The notes: generated from the letters alone by a model not told the origin. DNA of 64,000 nucleotides from Anthoceros angustus (GCA_010909165.1 MU008185.1:744001-808000); one strand, 5' to 3'. Shown: positions 1-12,164, counted from the first letter of the stretch. Made by a program: numbers and translations.

Positions 1-252
1 CGGATGACCACTCCGCCGGACTCGCCGGGCAGACCACTCCATCGGACCTCGGGCAGACCTCCATCCGGACCTCGCCCGAACAGACCACTCGTCGGACCTC
101 GCCGGACGGACCACTCCGTCGGACCTCGCCGGACGGACCACTCCGTCGGACCTCCGAGACGGACCCTCCGTCGGACCTCGGACGGACCACTCGTCGGACC
201 GCCGACGGACCACTCCGTCGGACCTCGCCGGACGGACCACTCCGTCCTCCAG
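1..252. repeat. 27-bp minisatellite array 1, cut by window edge
   Basis: GC-rich tandem array whose 27-bp monomer begins CGGACCTCGCC and ends ACCACTCCGT. It is truncated by the window start. It ends at the CCTCCAGCGGAC sequence that closes several arrays. Confidence 0.85.
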
Positions 253-1739
253 CGGACAGGGTCTAGGGATTGCCTTGTAAGTGCAATCGGCCGAAAATGG
301 CCTTATTGACTAACTCCTCCCTATCCCTCTTAAGACCAGAAAAGCAAAATAAGCCGCCAAAATGCGGACGCCGGTTGGCACTCCACCTACTCCCCTTCTC
401 ATCTGTTGGCGGCCTCGCCAACACCCAGCAATACTCCGCTCTTTCGTGGACTCTCCCTTCTCCTTTTTACTACCTCCTCGGTGTCGTGAGTCCCGCACAT
501 TGGGAACCTTTTTGCAAGATTCATCCTCCGTTGAGGATGAGTCGCCCCTCCTCCTCCGAGGTTGATGTGCCGTCCTCCCAGCGCCGTGCCCATCTTCTTT
601 CTCCCTTTGAGCATCTTTGGGCCTCCCGCTAGATTCGCACCCTCGGCGTCCGGTCTGTGCATCCTCCCTGCCCACTCCACAAAGCCGACCATTACACCCA
701 TCCACAACCGCAATCGGCGTGATCCTACTCCTACCTACTAACTCAGGCGGTCCACAAGCAATACCATTCCCGGCAGCGCCAAAATGTGGCGCGACTTTTC
801 TTGCCTGACGTAGCGCGCACAATCCGTGTCGTTGTAGGAAGGAGTCCGTTCCCAAGGGAATGGTCTCGTGCTTATGCACTGAGCTCTGACCTCTCGCTGA
901 GCGGACTTCATCGAGTTGGGTCGGCGGCTCCACAACCTAAGTGTGTGCCCCTCCACAACTCGTCGATGGTAGCCGGACCTTCCCACAAACCCGCGGTTGT
1001 CTCGGTACTAAGAGCAGGTTTAACGCGTTCGCCGTCGATCTACGTACTCTAGCGCCCGGCGCTCCTCAACTCGTCCGCCACAACTCCACCTCAACACACA
1101 CGCCGTAACCCTTCTCCCTTATCCATTCCCGGCTCGTAGTCACAACACCAACACGATGTATTCACACCGGGCCGCCTTTGCCTCCGGTGCTTCACGTTGC
1201 GGAGTAACCTTGGCGACTGCATCCCCGACCTCCGTTCCAATGACCTCAAGGATGGCTTCCGCCCGGTGTGCCGCCCCTAATCCCCTCCGGGCTTCCGTCC
1301 TGCGGAGAAGTGGCTTCGCACTGCATCCCCGACCTCCGTTCAGCCTCCAAGGTTAGTCTCGCGAGAAATCACCCATGAGCACCTCCGAGCTCGGTCCGAC
1401 CCGGTCTGCACCCATCAAGCGTGTTGGCGGGCTCGTCACCGAGCTCTAAACACATCCCTCTACCACCAATTAATCACCTGCGGTGGCGAGAACTCACTCC
1501 GCTCCCGAGCACGGAAGGCAAACACGGAGGCGCGAAGATGGTACCGGGATAGTCTGCCGTCTTGGGCGCCGCCTTCCTATACTCCCATACCCTAACCTAA
1601 CCGCCTATGTATGTATCCTAACTGCTATGTATGTACCCTAACCACAGGTCGTGGTAACCACGGACGTAGCTCATCAACTGCGGACTTCTTGCACGGTACT
1701 TCCAAGTAGATCCATGCGATGCCCACCAAACTAAACCAC

Positions 1740-2195
1740 CGGCGAACCACTCGGTCGGACTTCGCCGGGCAGACCACTCGCCGGACCTCGCCGAGCAGAC
1801 CACTCCACCGGACCTCGCCTCGACGGACCACCTGCCGGACCTCGCCGGACGGACCACCCGCCGGACCTCGGACGGACCACTCCGCGGACCTCGCCCGGAT
1901 GACCACTCCGGACCTCGCCGGACCACTCACGGACCGCCTCGACGGACCACTCCGGACCTCGCCCGACGACCACCTCGGACCTCCCGGACGACCACCCGCC
2001 GACCGCCGGACGGACCACTCTCGGACCTCGCCGGACGACCACCTCCGGACCTCGACGGACCACTCGCCCGACGGACCACTCCGCCGGACCGCCGGACGAC
2101 CACTCCGCCGGACCTCGCCGGACGGACCACTCCGTCGGACCTCGCCGGACGGACCACCCGCCGACCGCCGACGGACCACTCCTCCAACGGACGAG
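1740..2195. repeat. 27-bp minisatellite array 2
   Basis: Same 27-bp monomer family, with many monomers shortened by a few bases (for example loss of CGTC or CCGG). It is preceded by ACTAAACCACCGGCG and ends in CCTCCAACGGAC. Confidence 0.85.
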
Positions 2196-3702
2196 GGTCT
2201 AGGGATTGCACCGGCAATCACCGAAATGGCCTTATTGGCTAACTCCTCCTATCCCTCTTAACAAGAACGACCAAAAAGCAAAACAAGCCGCCAAGAGTAC
2301 GGACATCGGATTTGGCACTCCACATACTCCTTCTCATCATTGGCGGCCTCGCCAACACCCTGTGCAATACTCCGCTCTTTCCGTGGACTCTCCCTTCTCG
2401 GCTTTTACTACCTCCCTCAAGTCCCAAGCAACATTGGGAACCTTTTTACCAAGATTCATCCTCCGCTGAGGATGAGTCGCCCTCCTCCGAGGTTGATGTC
2501 GTCCTCCAGCGCCGTGCCCATCTTCTTTCTCCCTTTGAGCATGCTGGGCCTCCCGCTAGATTCGCACCCTCTCGTCCTGCATCCTCCCTACTTGTATACT
2601 CCACAAACCGCCGACCATTACACCCATCCACAACCGCAACTAGCCGGCCCCTACTCCTACCTACTAACTCAGCAAAGTCCCACAACAATACCATTCCCGG
2701 CAACGGCGCCAAAATGTGGCGCGACTTTTGCCGACGGCCACCGCGCACAATCCGTGTCGTTGTAGGAAGGAGTCCGCTCCCAAGGGAATGGTCTCGCTTA
2801 TTCCGCCTCGAGTTCTCATGTACCGAACGGACTTCATCGTTGGGTCCGGCGGCTCCACAACCTAAGTGTGTGCCCCTCCACAACTCGTCGGACCGCCGAC
2901 GGACCACCGGACCTTCCCACAAACCCCGCCGGATTTCTCCACCGGAACAGTTTAACGACGCTGCCTTCGCTGGGCCCACGATTTAGCGCCTCAGCCTCCT
3001 CAACTCGTCCGCCACAACTCCACCTCAACACACACGCCTGAATACCCACCCTTCTCCCTTATCCATTCCGGCTAGTAGTCACAACACCAACACGCTGATG
3101 TATTCACACCAGCCGCCCTCCGCCGCTTCATGCTCATGGAGAAGTGGCTTCGCACCGCATCCCCACACCTCCGCTCCAGCCTCCAAGGATGGCTTCCCAG
3201 ACAGTCACCCCAAGCGCCTAATCCTCCTCCGCCCACGCCCCTGCATGGAGAAGTGGCTTCGCACTGCATCCCCACGCCTGCTCCAAGCCTCAAGGTTAGT
3301 CTCGCACCCGAGAAATCACCCGCGAGCACCTCCGAGCTCAGTCCGACCGGCCGCACTCATCAAGCGTGTTGGCGGAGCTCGCCACCGAGCTCTAAACACA
3401 TCCTCTACCACCAATTAATCCGCACGGTGACGCAGAACTCACCCGCCTCCTCGAGCCCAAGGCAAGAGCACACGAGCGCCAAGATGGTACCGGATAGTCC
3501 GCCTTGGACGCCAGCCTTCCTATATACTCCCATACCCTAACCTAACCCGCCTATGTATGTATCCTAACCGCTATGTACCCTAACCTGGTCGTGGTAATCA
3601 CGGACGTAGCTCATCACGCTACCGGACTTCTTGCACCACCGCCCCGCCAAACAAGAGATCCATGCCAGCGATGCCCACCAAACTAAACCACCCGCCTGCA
3701 TT

Positions 3703-4095
3703 CACTGCCGGACCTCGCCCGGACGGACCACTCGCCGGACCTCTCAGACGGACCACTCATCCGGACCTCGCCCGGACGGACCACTCGCCGGACCTCGCCC
3801 GGACGGACCACTCCGGACCTCGCCCGGACGGACCACTCCGTCGGACCTCGCCGGACGGACCACTCCGGACCTCGCCCGGACGGACCACTCGGACCTCGCC
3901 CGACGGACCACTCCGCCGGACCTCGGACGGACCACTCGCCGGACCTCGCCCGGACGGACCACTCGCCGGACCTCGGACGGACCACTCGGACCTCGCCCGG
4001 ACCACTCCGTCGGACCTCGCCGACGGACCACTCCGTCGGACCTCGCCCGGATGACCACTCCGGACCTCGCCGGACGGACCACTCCGTCCTCCAGC
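3703..4095. repeat. 27-bp minisatellite array 3
   Basis: Array of the same monomer. Most monomers carry the CGCCCGGACGG variant, so variants tend to be shared within an array, as expected from local homogenisation. Confidence 0.85.
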
Positions 4096-4391
4096 GGACC
4101 AGGGTCTAGGGATTGCCTTGTAAGTGCAATCGGCCAATGGCCTTATTGACTAACTCCTCCTATCCCTCTTAACAAGAACGACCAAAAAGCAAAATAAGCC
4201 GCCAAGAGTACGGACATCGGATTTGGCACTCCACATACTCCCCTTCTCATCTATTGGCGGCCTCGCCAACACCCTGTGCAATACTCCGCTCTTTCGTGGA
4301 CTCTCCCTTCTCAGCTTTTACTACCTCCTCAGGTGTCGGCAAGTCCGGCAACATTGGGAACCTTTTTACCAAGATTCATCCTCCGCTGAGG

Positions 4392-4805
4392 ATGAAGAAA
4401 GCTGTTGAGGCATATATCAACAAGTACCGAACTCATAGAGCCAATCTGGCGTGTTGTGGTACAGTGCTCACTAAGGTGCAAGCTGCAGTCAGTCTGTTGG
4501 CTTCTCTCCCAGAGAGCTATCAACACTTTGTTGGAAGTCAGACCGCCACAATACATGCAGCAGTTAAGGCTGCTAGCGGCAGTGCAATACCTCATTTGTC
4601 TCTTGAAGAAGTTATTGGTGCACTTCTGGCTGAGGAACGTGCATACCATTTTCACAAGATACGAGGAACTTCATTAAGCAACTTAAGAGTCCCTTTTGCC
4701 TCAAGAGGCCGAGGTGGATACCGTGGTAGAGGTAGAGGACGTGGATTCCCTACCTCTAGAGTCCAACGACCCAACTCACGGAAGAAGTCTTTTGCATCCA
4801 ACTAG
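4392..4805 (+). pseudogene. Copia gag fragment (C-terminal part)
   Basis: An open frame joined directly to satellite sequence reads as the C-terminal part of a plant Ty1/Copia Gag. It contains the LLASLPESYQHFV motif typical of the UBN2/retrotran_gag family, then SLEEVIGALLAEE, then an Arg/Gly-rich stretch (GRGGYRGRGRGRG) like that found before the zinc knuckle. The N-terminal half of Gag is absent and the frame stops before a clear CCHC knuckle. The left junction near 4390 falls inside the repeat-unit sequence CCTCCGCTGAGGATGA, so this is an insertion or recombination product and not an autonomous element. Confidence 0.75.
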
Positions 4806-5345
4806 TGCAAGATTCACAGTCATTCAAAAATTGAAAGAAGAAGGCGGAGAACCTCGGGAAACTCCCATTGAAAGCAACATGTTTATCATAAAAGCTAAGT
4901 AGCCCACCATTTTAGCGGTTGCCTTTCCTCGACTCAAGTTTCATATGATATACGGTTTTGGATTACGGGGCAACTAGACAAATTTGTTTTCATAAGACTT
5001 TCATTCATTTCATTCCGACAAATGCTTTGTGTTTTGGGTGATGATCATGGCTTTCTATTAAGGGATCCTGGATATGTCACAGCTCAAATGGGGTTAGGTT
5101 AACTCACTTTATCGGTGTCATGTTTGTCCCATGACCAAGAATCTCATAGGTCATGAGCATTGTTATGTGTTTGACACACAAGGGTGTATCATTTCATCCT
5201 GTGAAATGCGTCTTGGTTTGAATCTTTTCTTGGCACACCCTTTAACGAGTGGTATCTCTTAGATGTCGGTCACACCACAGTAGAACATCGCACATCCCGC
5301 AGTCCACTTTGCTTTTATCGCCGACCATGTTAACTTCCAGAAACT
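4806..5345 (+). pseudogene. Copia protease / pre-integrase remnant
   Basis: Continues the gag fragment in decayed, stop-interrupted frames. Near 4965 the frame reads DYGATRQICFHKTF, matching the Copia aspartic-protease active-site region, where D-S-G-A or D-T-G-A is expected; here the position after Asp is Tyr. Near 5132 it reads PMTKNLIGHEHCYVFDTQG, which resembles the region before the integrase zinc finger. The segment ends at GTTAACTTC(C)AGAAACTGTC, after which repeat-unit sequence (TGTGGCGCGACTTTT) resumes. Confidence 0.6.
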
Positions 5346-5581
5346 GTCTTGTGGCGCGACTTTTGCTGACGGCCAGCCGGGCGCGCACAATCCCGTGTCG
5401 TTGTAGGAAGGAGTCCGTTCCCAAGGGAATGGTCTCGTGCTTATTCTCGCTCGAGCTCTACTGCCCTCGAACGGACTTCATCGTTGGGTCCGGCTCCACA
5501 ACCTAAGTGTGTGCCCCTCCACAACTCGTCGGACGGCGCCGACCGGACCTTCCCACAAACCCCGCCCGGTTGTCTCCCGTA

Positions 5582-5617
5582 GAGCTATCAACACTTTGTT
5601 GGAAGTCGACCGCCACA
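5582..5617 (+). repeat. Short third copy of a gag segment
   Basis: About 36 bp (AGAGCTATCAACACTTTG onward) duplicates the gag sequence at 4513 and 5996. It sits inside otherwise ordinary satellite-unit sequence and returns to it at CCACAACTCGTCGG. Confidence 0.7.
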
Positions 5618-5994
5618 ACTCGTCGGACCTCGCCGGACGGACCTCGCCGGACCTCGCAAGGCAGACCTCGCCGGACCACTCGTCCGCCACAACTCCACCT
5701 CAACACACACGCCGTAACACGACCCTTCTCCCTTATCCATTCCCACTAGTAGTCACAACACCAACACGCGATGTATTCACGGGCCTTTGTCCCCTCGGTG
5801 CTTCACGTTGCGGAGAAGTGGCTTGACTGCATCCCCACGACCTCGTTCCGGTGACCTCAAGGATGGCTTCCATGAGTCGCCCCTAATCCCCTCCGCCGCT
5901 TCACGTTGCGGAGAAGTGGCTTGACTGCATCCCCACCTCCGCTCCAAAGAAATTTCCAAGGCCCACCCGAGAAATCACCCATGAGCACCTCCCG

Positions 5995-6816
5995 AGCTAT
6001 CAACACTTTGTTGGAAGTCGACCGCCACAATACATCGTGCGGTTAAAATTTGCTGGCGATGCAATACCTCATTTGTCTCTTGAAGAAGTTATTGGTGCAC
6101 TTGGTGAGGCGTGCATACCATTTTCACAAGATACGAGGAACTTCATTAAGCAACTTAAGAGTCCCTTTTGCCTCAAGAGGCCGGTGGATACCGTGGTAGA
6201 GGTAGAGGACGTGGATTCCCTACCTCTAGAGTCCAACGACCCAACTCACGGAAGAAGTCTTTTGCATCCAACTAGTGCAAGATTCACAGTCATTCAAAAT
6301 TGAAGAAGAAGGCGGAGAACCTCGGGAAACTCCCCATTGAAAGCAACATGTTTATCATAAAAGCTAAGTAGCCCACCATTTTAGCGGTTGCCTTTCCTCG
6401 ACTCAAGTTTCATATGATATACGGTTTTGGATTACGGGGCAACTAGACAAATTTGTTTTCATAAGACTTTCATTCATTTCATTCCGACAAATGCTTTGTG
6501 TTTTGGGTGATGATCATGGCTTTCTATTAAGGGATCCTGGATATGTCACAGCTCAAATGGGGTTAGGTTAACTCACTTTATCGGTGTCATGTTTGTCCCA
6601 TGACCAAGAATCTCATAGGTCATGAGCATTGTTATGTGTTTGACACACAAGGGTGTATCATTTCATCCTGTGAAATGCGTCTTGGTTTGAATCTTTTCTT
6701 GGCACACCCTTTAACGAGTGGTATCTCTTAGATGTCGGTCACACCACAGTAGAACATCGCACATCCCGCAGTCCACTTTGCTTTTATCGCCGACCATGTT
6801 AACTTCAGAAACTGTC
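5995..6816 (+). pseudogene. Second copy of the Copia gag-protease fragment
   Basis: Near-identical to 4514-5345, with small deletions that break the gag frame (for example around 6040-6180). It enters from repeat-unit sequence at GAGCACCTCCCGAGCTATC and leaves at the same point as the first copy (GTTAACTTCAGAAACTGTC then TGTGGCGCGACTTTT). The shared right boundary means both copies descend from one joined Copia-satellite structure that was later duplicated. Confidence 0.75.
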
Positions 6817-7744
6817 TTGTGGCGCGACTTTTTCACAGCCGGTGAAGGCGCGCGCAATCCGTGTCGTTGTAGGAAGGAGTCCGTTCCCAAGGAATGGTCT
6901 CGTGCTTATTGCCAAGCTCGACCTCTACGACTTCATCGTTGGGTCCGGCTCCACAACCTAAGTGTGTGCCCCTCCACAACTCGTCGGACCTCGCCGGACC
7001 TTCCCACAAACCCCGGTTGTCTCCCGTACTACGAGCAGGTTTGAGCGTTCCGTCGGTCACGTACTCTAAGCGGCGCTCCTCAACTCTGTCAAGCCACAAC
7101 TCCACCTCAACACACACGCCGTAACACGACCCTTCTCCCTTATCCATTCGGCTCGTAGTCACAACACCAACACGCGATGTATTCACGGGCCGCCTTTGTC
7201 CCCTCAGGCTTCACGTTGCGGAGAAGTGGCTTGACTGCATCCCCACCTCCGTTCAGCCTCCAAGGATGGCTTCCGAGCAGCGCCCCTAATCCCCTCAGTG
7301 CTTCCGTCCTGCGGAGTAACCCAGCACTGCATCCCCACAGCCTCCGTTCAGCCTCAAGGTTAGTCTACAGAAATCACCCATGAGCACCTCCCGAGCTCGG
7401 TCGGCGATGCACCCATCAAGCGTGTTGGCGGAGCTCGTCACCGAGCTCTAAACACATCCCTCTACCACCAATTAATCCTGCACGGTGACGCAGGAACTCA
7501 CTCCGCTCCTCGAGCACGGAAGGCAAGAGCACACGGAGCGAAGATGGTACCGGGATAGTGCCGTCTTGGGCGCCGAGCCTTCCTATATACTCCCATACCC
7601 TAACCGCATGTATCCTAACTGCTATGTATGTACCCTAACCACAGGTCGTGTAGTGGCATGGCGTAGCTCATCAACTGCGGACTTCTTGCATTGCTTCCCA
7701 AAGCAGTAGATCCATGCGGCGTGCCCACCAAACTAAACCACCGG

Positions 7745-8203
7745 CGAGACCACTCGGTCGGACTTGGCAGACGGACCACTCGCCGGACCTCTCAAGGCGG
7801 ACCACTCCGACCTCGACGGACCTCACGCCGGGCAGACCCTCCGCCGGACCAGCAGACCACTCCGCCAGACCTCGCCCGAGACCACTCGGCCAGACCTCGC
7901 CGGACCACTCCGGACCTCGCCGGGCAGACCCTCCGGACCTCGCCGGGCAGACCCTCCGTGAGACCTCGCCGGGCAGACCCTCCATCAGACCTCGCGGGCA
8001 GACCCTCCATCAGACCTCGCCGGGCAGACCACTCGTCGACCTCGCCGGGCAGACCCTCCATCAGACCTCGCGGGCAGACCCTCCATCGGACCTCGCCGGG
8101 CAGACCCTCCGTCAGACCTCGCCGGGCAGACCACTCCGTCGGACCTCGCGGGCAGACCACTCCGTCGGACCTCGCCGGGCAGACCCTCCGTCCTCCAGCG
8201 GAG
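7745..8203. repeat. 27-bp minisatellite array 4
   Basis: Array dominated by the GGGCAGACCCTCC monomer variant, which distinguishes it from arrays 1-3. Start and end flanks match the other units. Confidence 0.85.
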
Positions 8204-9679
8204 TCTAGGGATTGCCTTGTAAGTGCAATCGGCCAATGGCCTTATTGACTAACTCCTCCCTATCCCTCTTAGCATGTGCGGCCGAAAAAAAGCAAAATAA
8301 GCCGCCAAAATCGGACATGGTTTGGCACTCCACATACTCCCTTCTCATCATTGGCGGCCTCGCCAACACCCGATACTCCGCTCTTTCCGTGGACTCTCCC
8401 TTCTCACAACTACCTCCTCGGTGTCGGCAAGTCCGGCAACATTGGGAACCTTTTTGCAAGATTCATCCTCCGTTGAGGATGAGTCGCCCTCCTCCTCCGA
8501 GGTTGATGTGCCGTCCTCCCAGCGCCGTGCCCATCTTCTTTCTCCCTTTGAGCATCTTTGGGCCTCCCGCTAGATTCGCACCCTCGGTCCGTCTGTGCAT
8601 CCTCCCTACTTGTATACTCCACAAACCGCCGACCATTACACCCATCTGGCCATGATTTGGCGGCCGTCCTACTCCTACCTACTAACTCGGCGGTCCACAA
8701 CAATACCATTCCCGGCAGCGCCAAAATGTGGCGCGACTTTTCTGACCCGGCGGCGCGCACAATCCGTGTCGTTGTAGGAAGGAGTCCGTTCCCAAGGGAA
8801 TGGTCTCGTGCTTATGCACTGAGCTCTCTGACCTCGCTGAGCGGACTTCATCGGGTTGGGTCGGCGGCTCCACAACCCTAAGTGTGTGCCCCTCCACAAC
8901 TCGTCGGACGGGCGCGCGACCGGACCTTCCCACAAACCCGGTTGTCTCGGTACTAAGAGTTTAACGCGTTCCTTGATGATCTCGTACTCTGGCAGGCGCT
9001 CCTCAACTCTGTCAACCACAACTCCACCTCAACACACACAGTAACACGACCCTTCTCCCTTATCCATTCCCGGCTCGTAGTCACAACACCAACACGCCGA
9101 TGTATTCACACCGGGCCGCCTTTGTCCCCTCCGGGCTTCCGTTGCGGAGAAGTGGCTTCGCACTGCATCCGACCTCCGTTCAGCCTCCAAGGATGGCTTC
9201 CCTGAGTCGCCCCAAGCGCCCCTAATCCCCTCCGGTGCTTCACGTTGCGGAGAAGTGGCTTCGCACTGCATCCCCACGACCTCCGTTCAGCCTCAAGGTT
9301 AGTCTACAGAAATCACCCGAGCACCTCCGAGCTCGGTCCGATGCGCACCCATCAAGCGTGTTGGCGGGCTCGTCACGAGCTCTAAACATCCCTCTACCAC
9401 CAATTAATCACCTGCGGTGGCGAGAACTCACTCCGCTCCTCGAGCACGGAAGGCAAGAGCACACGGAGCGAAGATGGTACCGGGATAGTCTGCCGTCTTG
9501 GGCGGGCCTTCCTATATACTCCCATACCCTAACCTAACCCGCCTATGTATGTATCCTAACTCGCTATGTATGTACCCTAACCACAGGTCGTGGTAACCAC
9601 GGACGTAGCTCATCACTGCCGGACTTCTTGCATTGCTTCCCCAAGCAGTAGATCCATGCGGCGTGCCCAAACTAAACCA

Positions 9680-10100
9680 CCGGCGAGACCACTCGTCGGA
9701 CCTCGCGGGCAGACCTCGCCGGACCTCTCAGGCAGACCCTCCATCGGACCTCGCCGGCAGACCACTCCGTCGGACCTCGCGGGCAGACCACTCCGCCGGA
9801 CCTCGCCCGGATGACCACTCCGTCAGACCTCGCCCGGATGACCACTCCGCCGGACCTCGCCGGCAGACCACTCCATCGGACCTCGCGGGCAGACCCTCCA
9901 TCGGACCTCGCCGGACGGACCACTCGTCGGACCTCGCCGGACGGACCACTCCGTCGGACCTCGCCGGACGGACCACTCCGTCGGACCTCGCCGGACGGAC
10001 CACTCCGTCGGACCTCGCAAGGACGGACCACTCCGTCGGACCTCGCCCGGACGGACCACTCCGTCGGACCTCGCCCGGACGGACCACTCCGTCCTCCAAC
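9680..10100. repeat. 27-bp minisatellite array 5
   Basis: The first half carries GGGCAGACC monomers; the second half is a very regular run of GGACGGACCACTCC monomers. The switch suggests two separately amplified blocks. Confidence 0.85.
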
Positions 10101-11604
10101 GGACCGAGGGTCTAGGGATTGCACTGTAAGTGCAATCTGGCCGAAAATGGCCTTATTGGCTAACTCCTCCCTATCCCTCTTAACAGTAACGACCCGAAAA
10201 AAAAGCAAAACAAGCCGCCAAAATGCGGACGCCATTTGGCACTCCACATACTCCCTTCTCATCTGTTGGCGGCCTCGCCAACACCCAGCAATACTCCGCT
10301 CTTTCGTGGACTCTCCCTTCTCCTTTTACTACCTCCTCGGTGTCGGCAAGTCCGCAACATTGGGAACCTTTTTGCAAGATTCATCCTCCGTTGAGGATGA
10401 GTCGCCCTCCTCCTCCGAGGTTGATGTGCCGTCCTCCCCAGCGCCGTGCCCATCTTCTTTCTCCCTTTGAGCATCTTGGGCCTCCCGCTAGATTCGCACC
10501 CTCGGCGTCCGGTCTGTGCATCCTCCTGCCCACTCCACAAACCGCCCGACCATTACACCCATCCACAACCGCAATCGGCGTGATCCTACTCCTACCTACT
10601 AACTCGGGCGGAGCAATACCATTCCCGGCAGCGCCAAAATGTGGCGCGACTTTTCTTGCCTGACGTAGCGCGCACAATCCGTGTCGTTGTAGGAAGGAGT
10701 CCGTTCCCAAGGGAATGGTCTCGTGCTTATGCACTGAGCTCTGACCTCTCGCTGAGCGGACTTCATCGAGGTTGGGTCGGCGGCTCCACAACCTAAGTGT
10801 GTGCCCTCCACAACTCGTCGGACCGCCCGACGGACCACTCCACAAACCCCGCCGGTTGTCTCGGTACTAAGAGCAGGTTTAACGCGTTCGCCGTCGATCT
10901 CGTACTCTAGCGCCCGGCGCTCCTCAACTCGTCCGCCACAACTCCACCTCAACACACACGCCGTAACCCTTCTCCCTTATCCATTCCCGGCTCGTAGTCA
11001 CAACACCAACACGATGTATTCACACCGGGCCGCCTTTGCCTCCGGTGCTTCACGTTGCGGAGTAACCTTGGCGACTGCATCCCCGACCTCCGTTCCAATG
11101 ACCTCAAGGATGGCTTCCGCCCGGTGTGCCGCCCCTAATCCCCTCCGGGCTTCCGTCCTGCGGAGAAGTGGCTTCGCACTGCATCCCCGACCTCCGTTCA
11201 GCCTCCAAGGTTAGTCTCGCGAGAAATCACCCATGAGCACCTCCCGAGCTCAGTCCGACCCGGTCTGCACCCATCAAGCGTGTTGGCGGGCTCGTCACCG
11301 AGCTCTAAACACATCCCTCTACCACCAATTAATCACCTGCGGTGGCGAGAACTCACTCCGCTCCTCGAGCACGGAAGGCAAACACGGAGGCGCGAAGATG
11401 GTACCGGGATAGTCTGCCGTCTTGGGCGCCGCCTTCCTATACTCCCATACCCTAACCTAACCCGCCTATGTATGTATCCTAACTGCTATGTATGTACCCT
11501 AACCACAGGTCGTGGTAACCACGGACGTAGCTCATCAACTGCGGACTTCTTGCACGGTACTTCCAAGTAGATCCATGCCAGCGATGCCCACCAAACTAAA
11601 CCAC

Positions 11605-12022
11605 CGGCGAACCACTCGGTCGGACTTCGCCGGGCAGACCACTCGCCGGACCTCGCCGAGCAGACCACTCCACCGGACCTCGCCCGGGCAGACCACTCCG
11701 TCGGACCTCGCAAGGCAGACCACTCCATCGGACCTCGCCCGGATGACCACTCCGTCGGACCTCGCCGGACCTCGCCGGACCTCGGACGGACCACTCCGTC
11801 AGACCTCGCCGGACGGACCACTCCGTCGGACCTCGCCCGGGCAGACCACTCCGTCGGACCGCCCGGACGGACCACTCCGTCGGACCTGCCGGACGGACCA
11901 CTCCGTCGGACCTCGCCGGAGCCGGACCACTCCGTCGGACCTCGCCGGACGGACCACTCCACCGGACCTCGCCGGACGGACCACTCGTCGGACCTCGACG
12001 GACCACTCCGTCCTCCAACGGA
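11605..12022. repeat. 27-bp minisatellite array 6
   Basis: Last array. It is followed by only about 140 bp of the post-array unit before the sequence switches abruptly, near 12165, into Copia integrase DNA. Confidence 0.85.
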
Positions 12023-12164
12023 CCGAGGGTCTAGGGATTGCCTGTAAGTGCAATCGGCCAATGGCCTTATTGACTAACTCCTCCCTATCCCTCTTAACAG
12101 TAACGACCCGAAAAAAAAGCAAAATAAGCCGCCAAGAGTACGGACATCGGATTTGGCACTCCAC

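Larger units (their letters stand above)
1..12160. repeat. Higher-order tandem repeat, about 1.94-kb unit
   Basis: The first 12 kb is built from about six head-to-tail copies of a unit near 1.94 kb. Each full unit holds a 27-bp minisatellite array, then a segment beginning GGGTCTAGGGATTGC, a segment with TGTCGTTGTAGGAAGGAGTC, a pair of roughly 100-bp subrepeats around GGAGAAGTGGCTTCGCACTG, a TATATACTCCCATACCCTAA segment, and then the next array. Array starts near 1740, 3703, 7745, 9680 and 11605 give the period; the larger 3703-7745 gap is where Copia pieces are inserted. Copies differ mostly by small indels. The units starting near 250 and 10100 are almost identical. No conserved protein is seen. 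Long open frames here come from the 27-bp periodicity, not from coding. Confidence 0.85.

Noticed and set aside
1570-1640. True telomere array
   Set aside because: Only a few CCTAAC/CCCTAAC motifs in a degenerate context, repeated once per satellite unit, with no run of plant TTTAGGG.
1625-2221. 198-codon minus-strand frame and similar long frames in the 27-bp arrays
   Set aside because: They exist because the repeat length is divisible by three. They have no domains, occur on both strands at once and are broken by indels between units.
1-12160. Satellite units as LTRs of the Copia element
   Set aside because: The unit does not recur after the Copia stop at 14683, and array-bearing units are tandem rather than paired around an internal domain.
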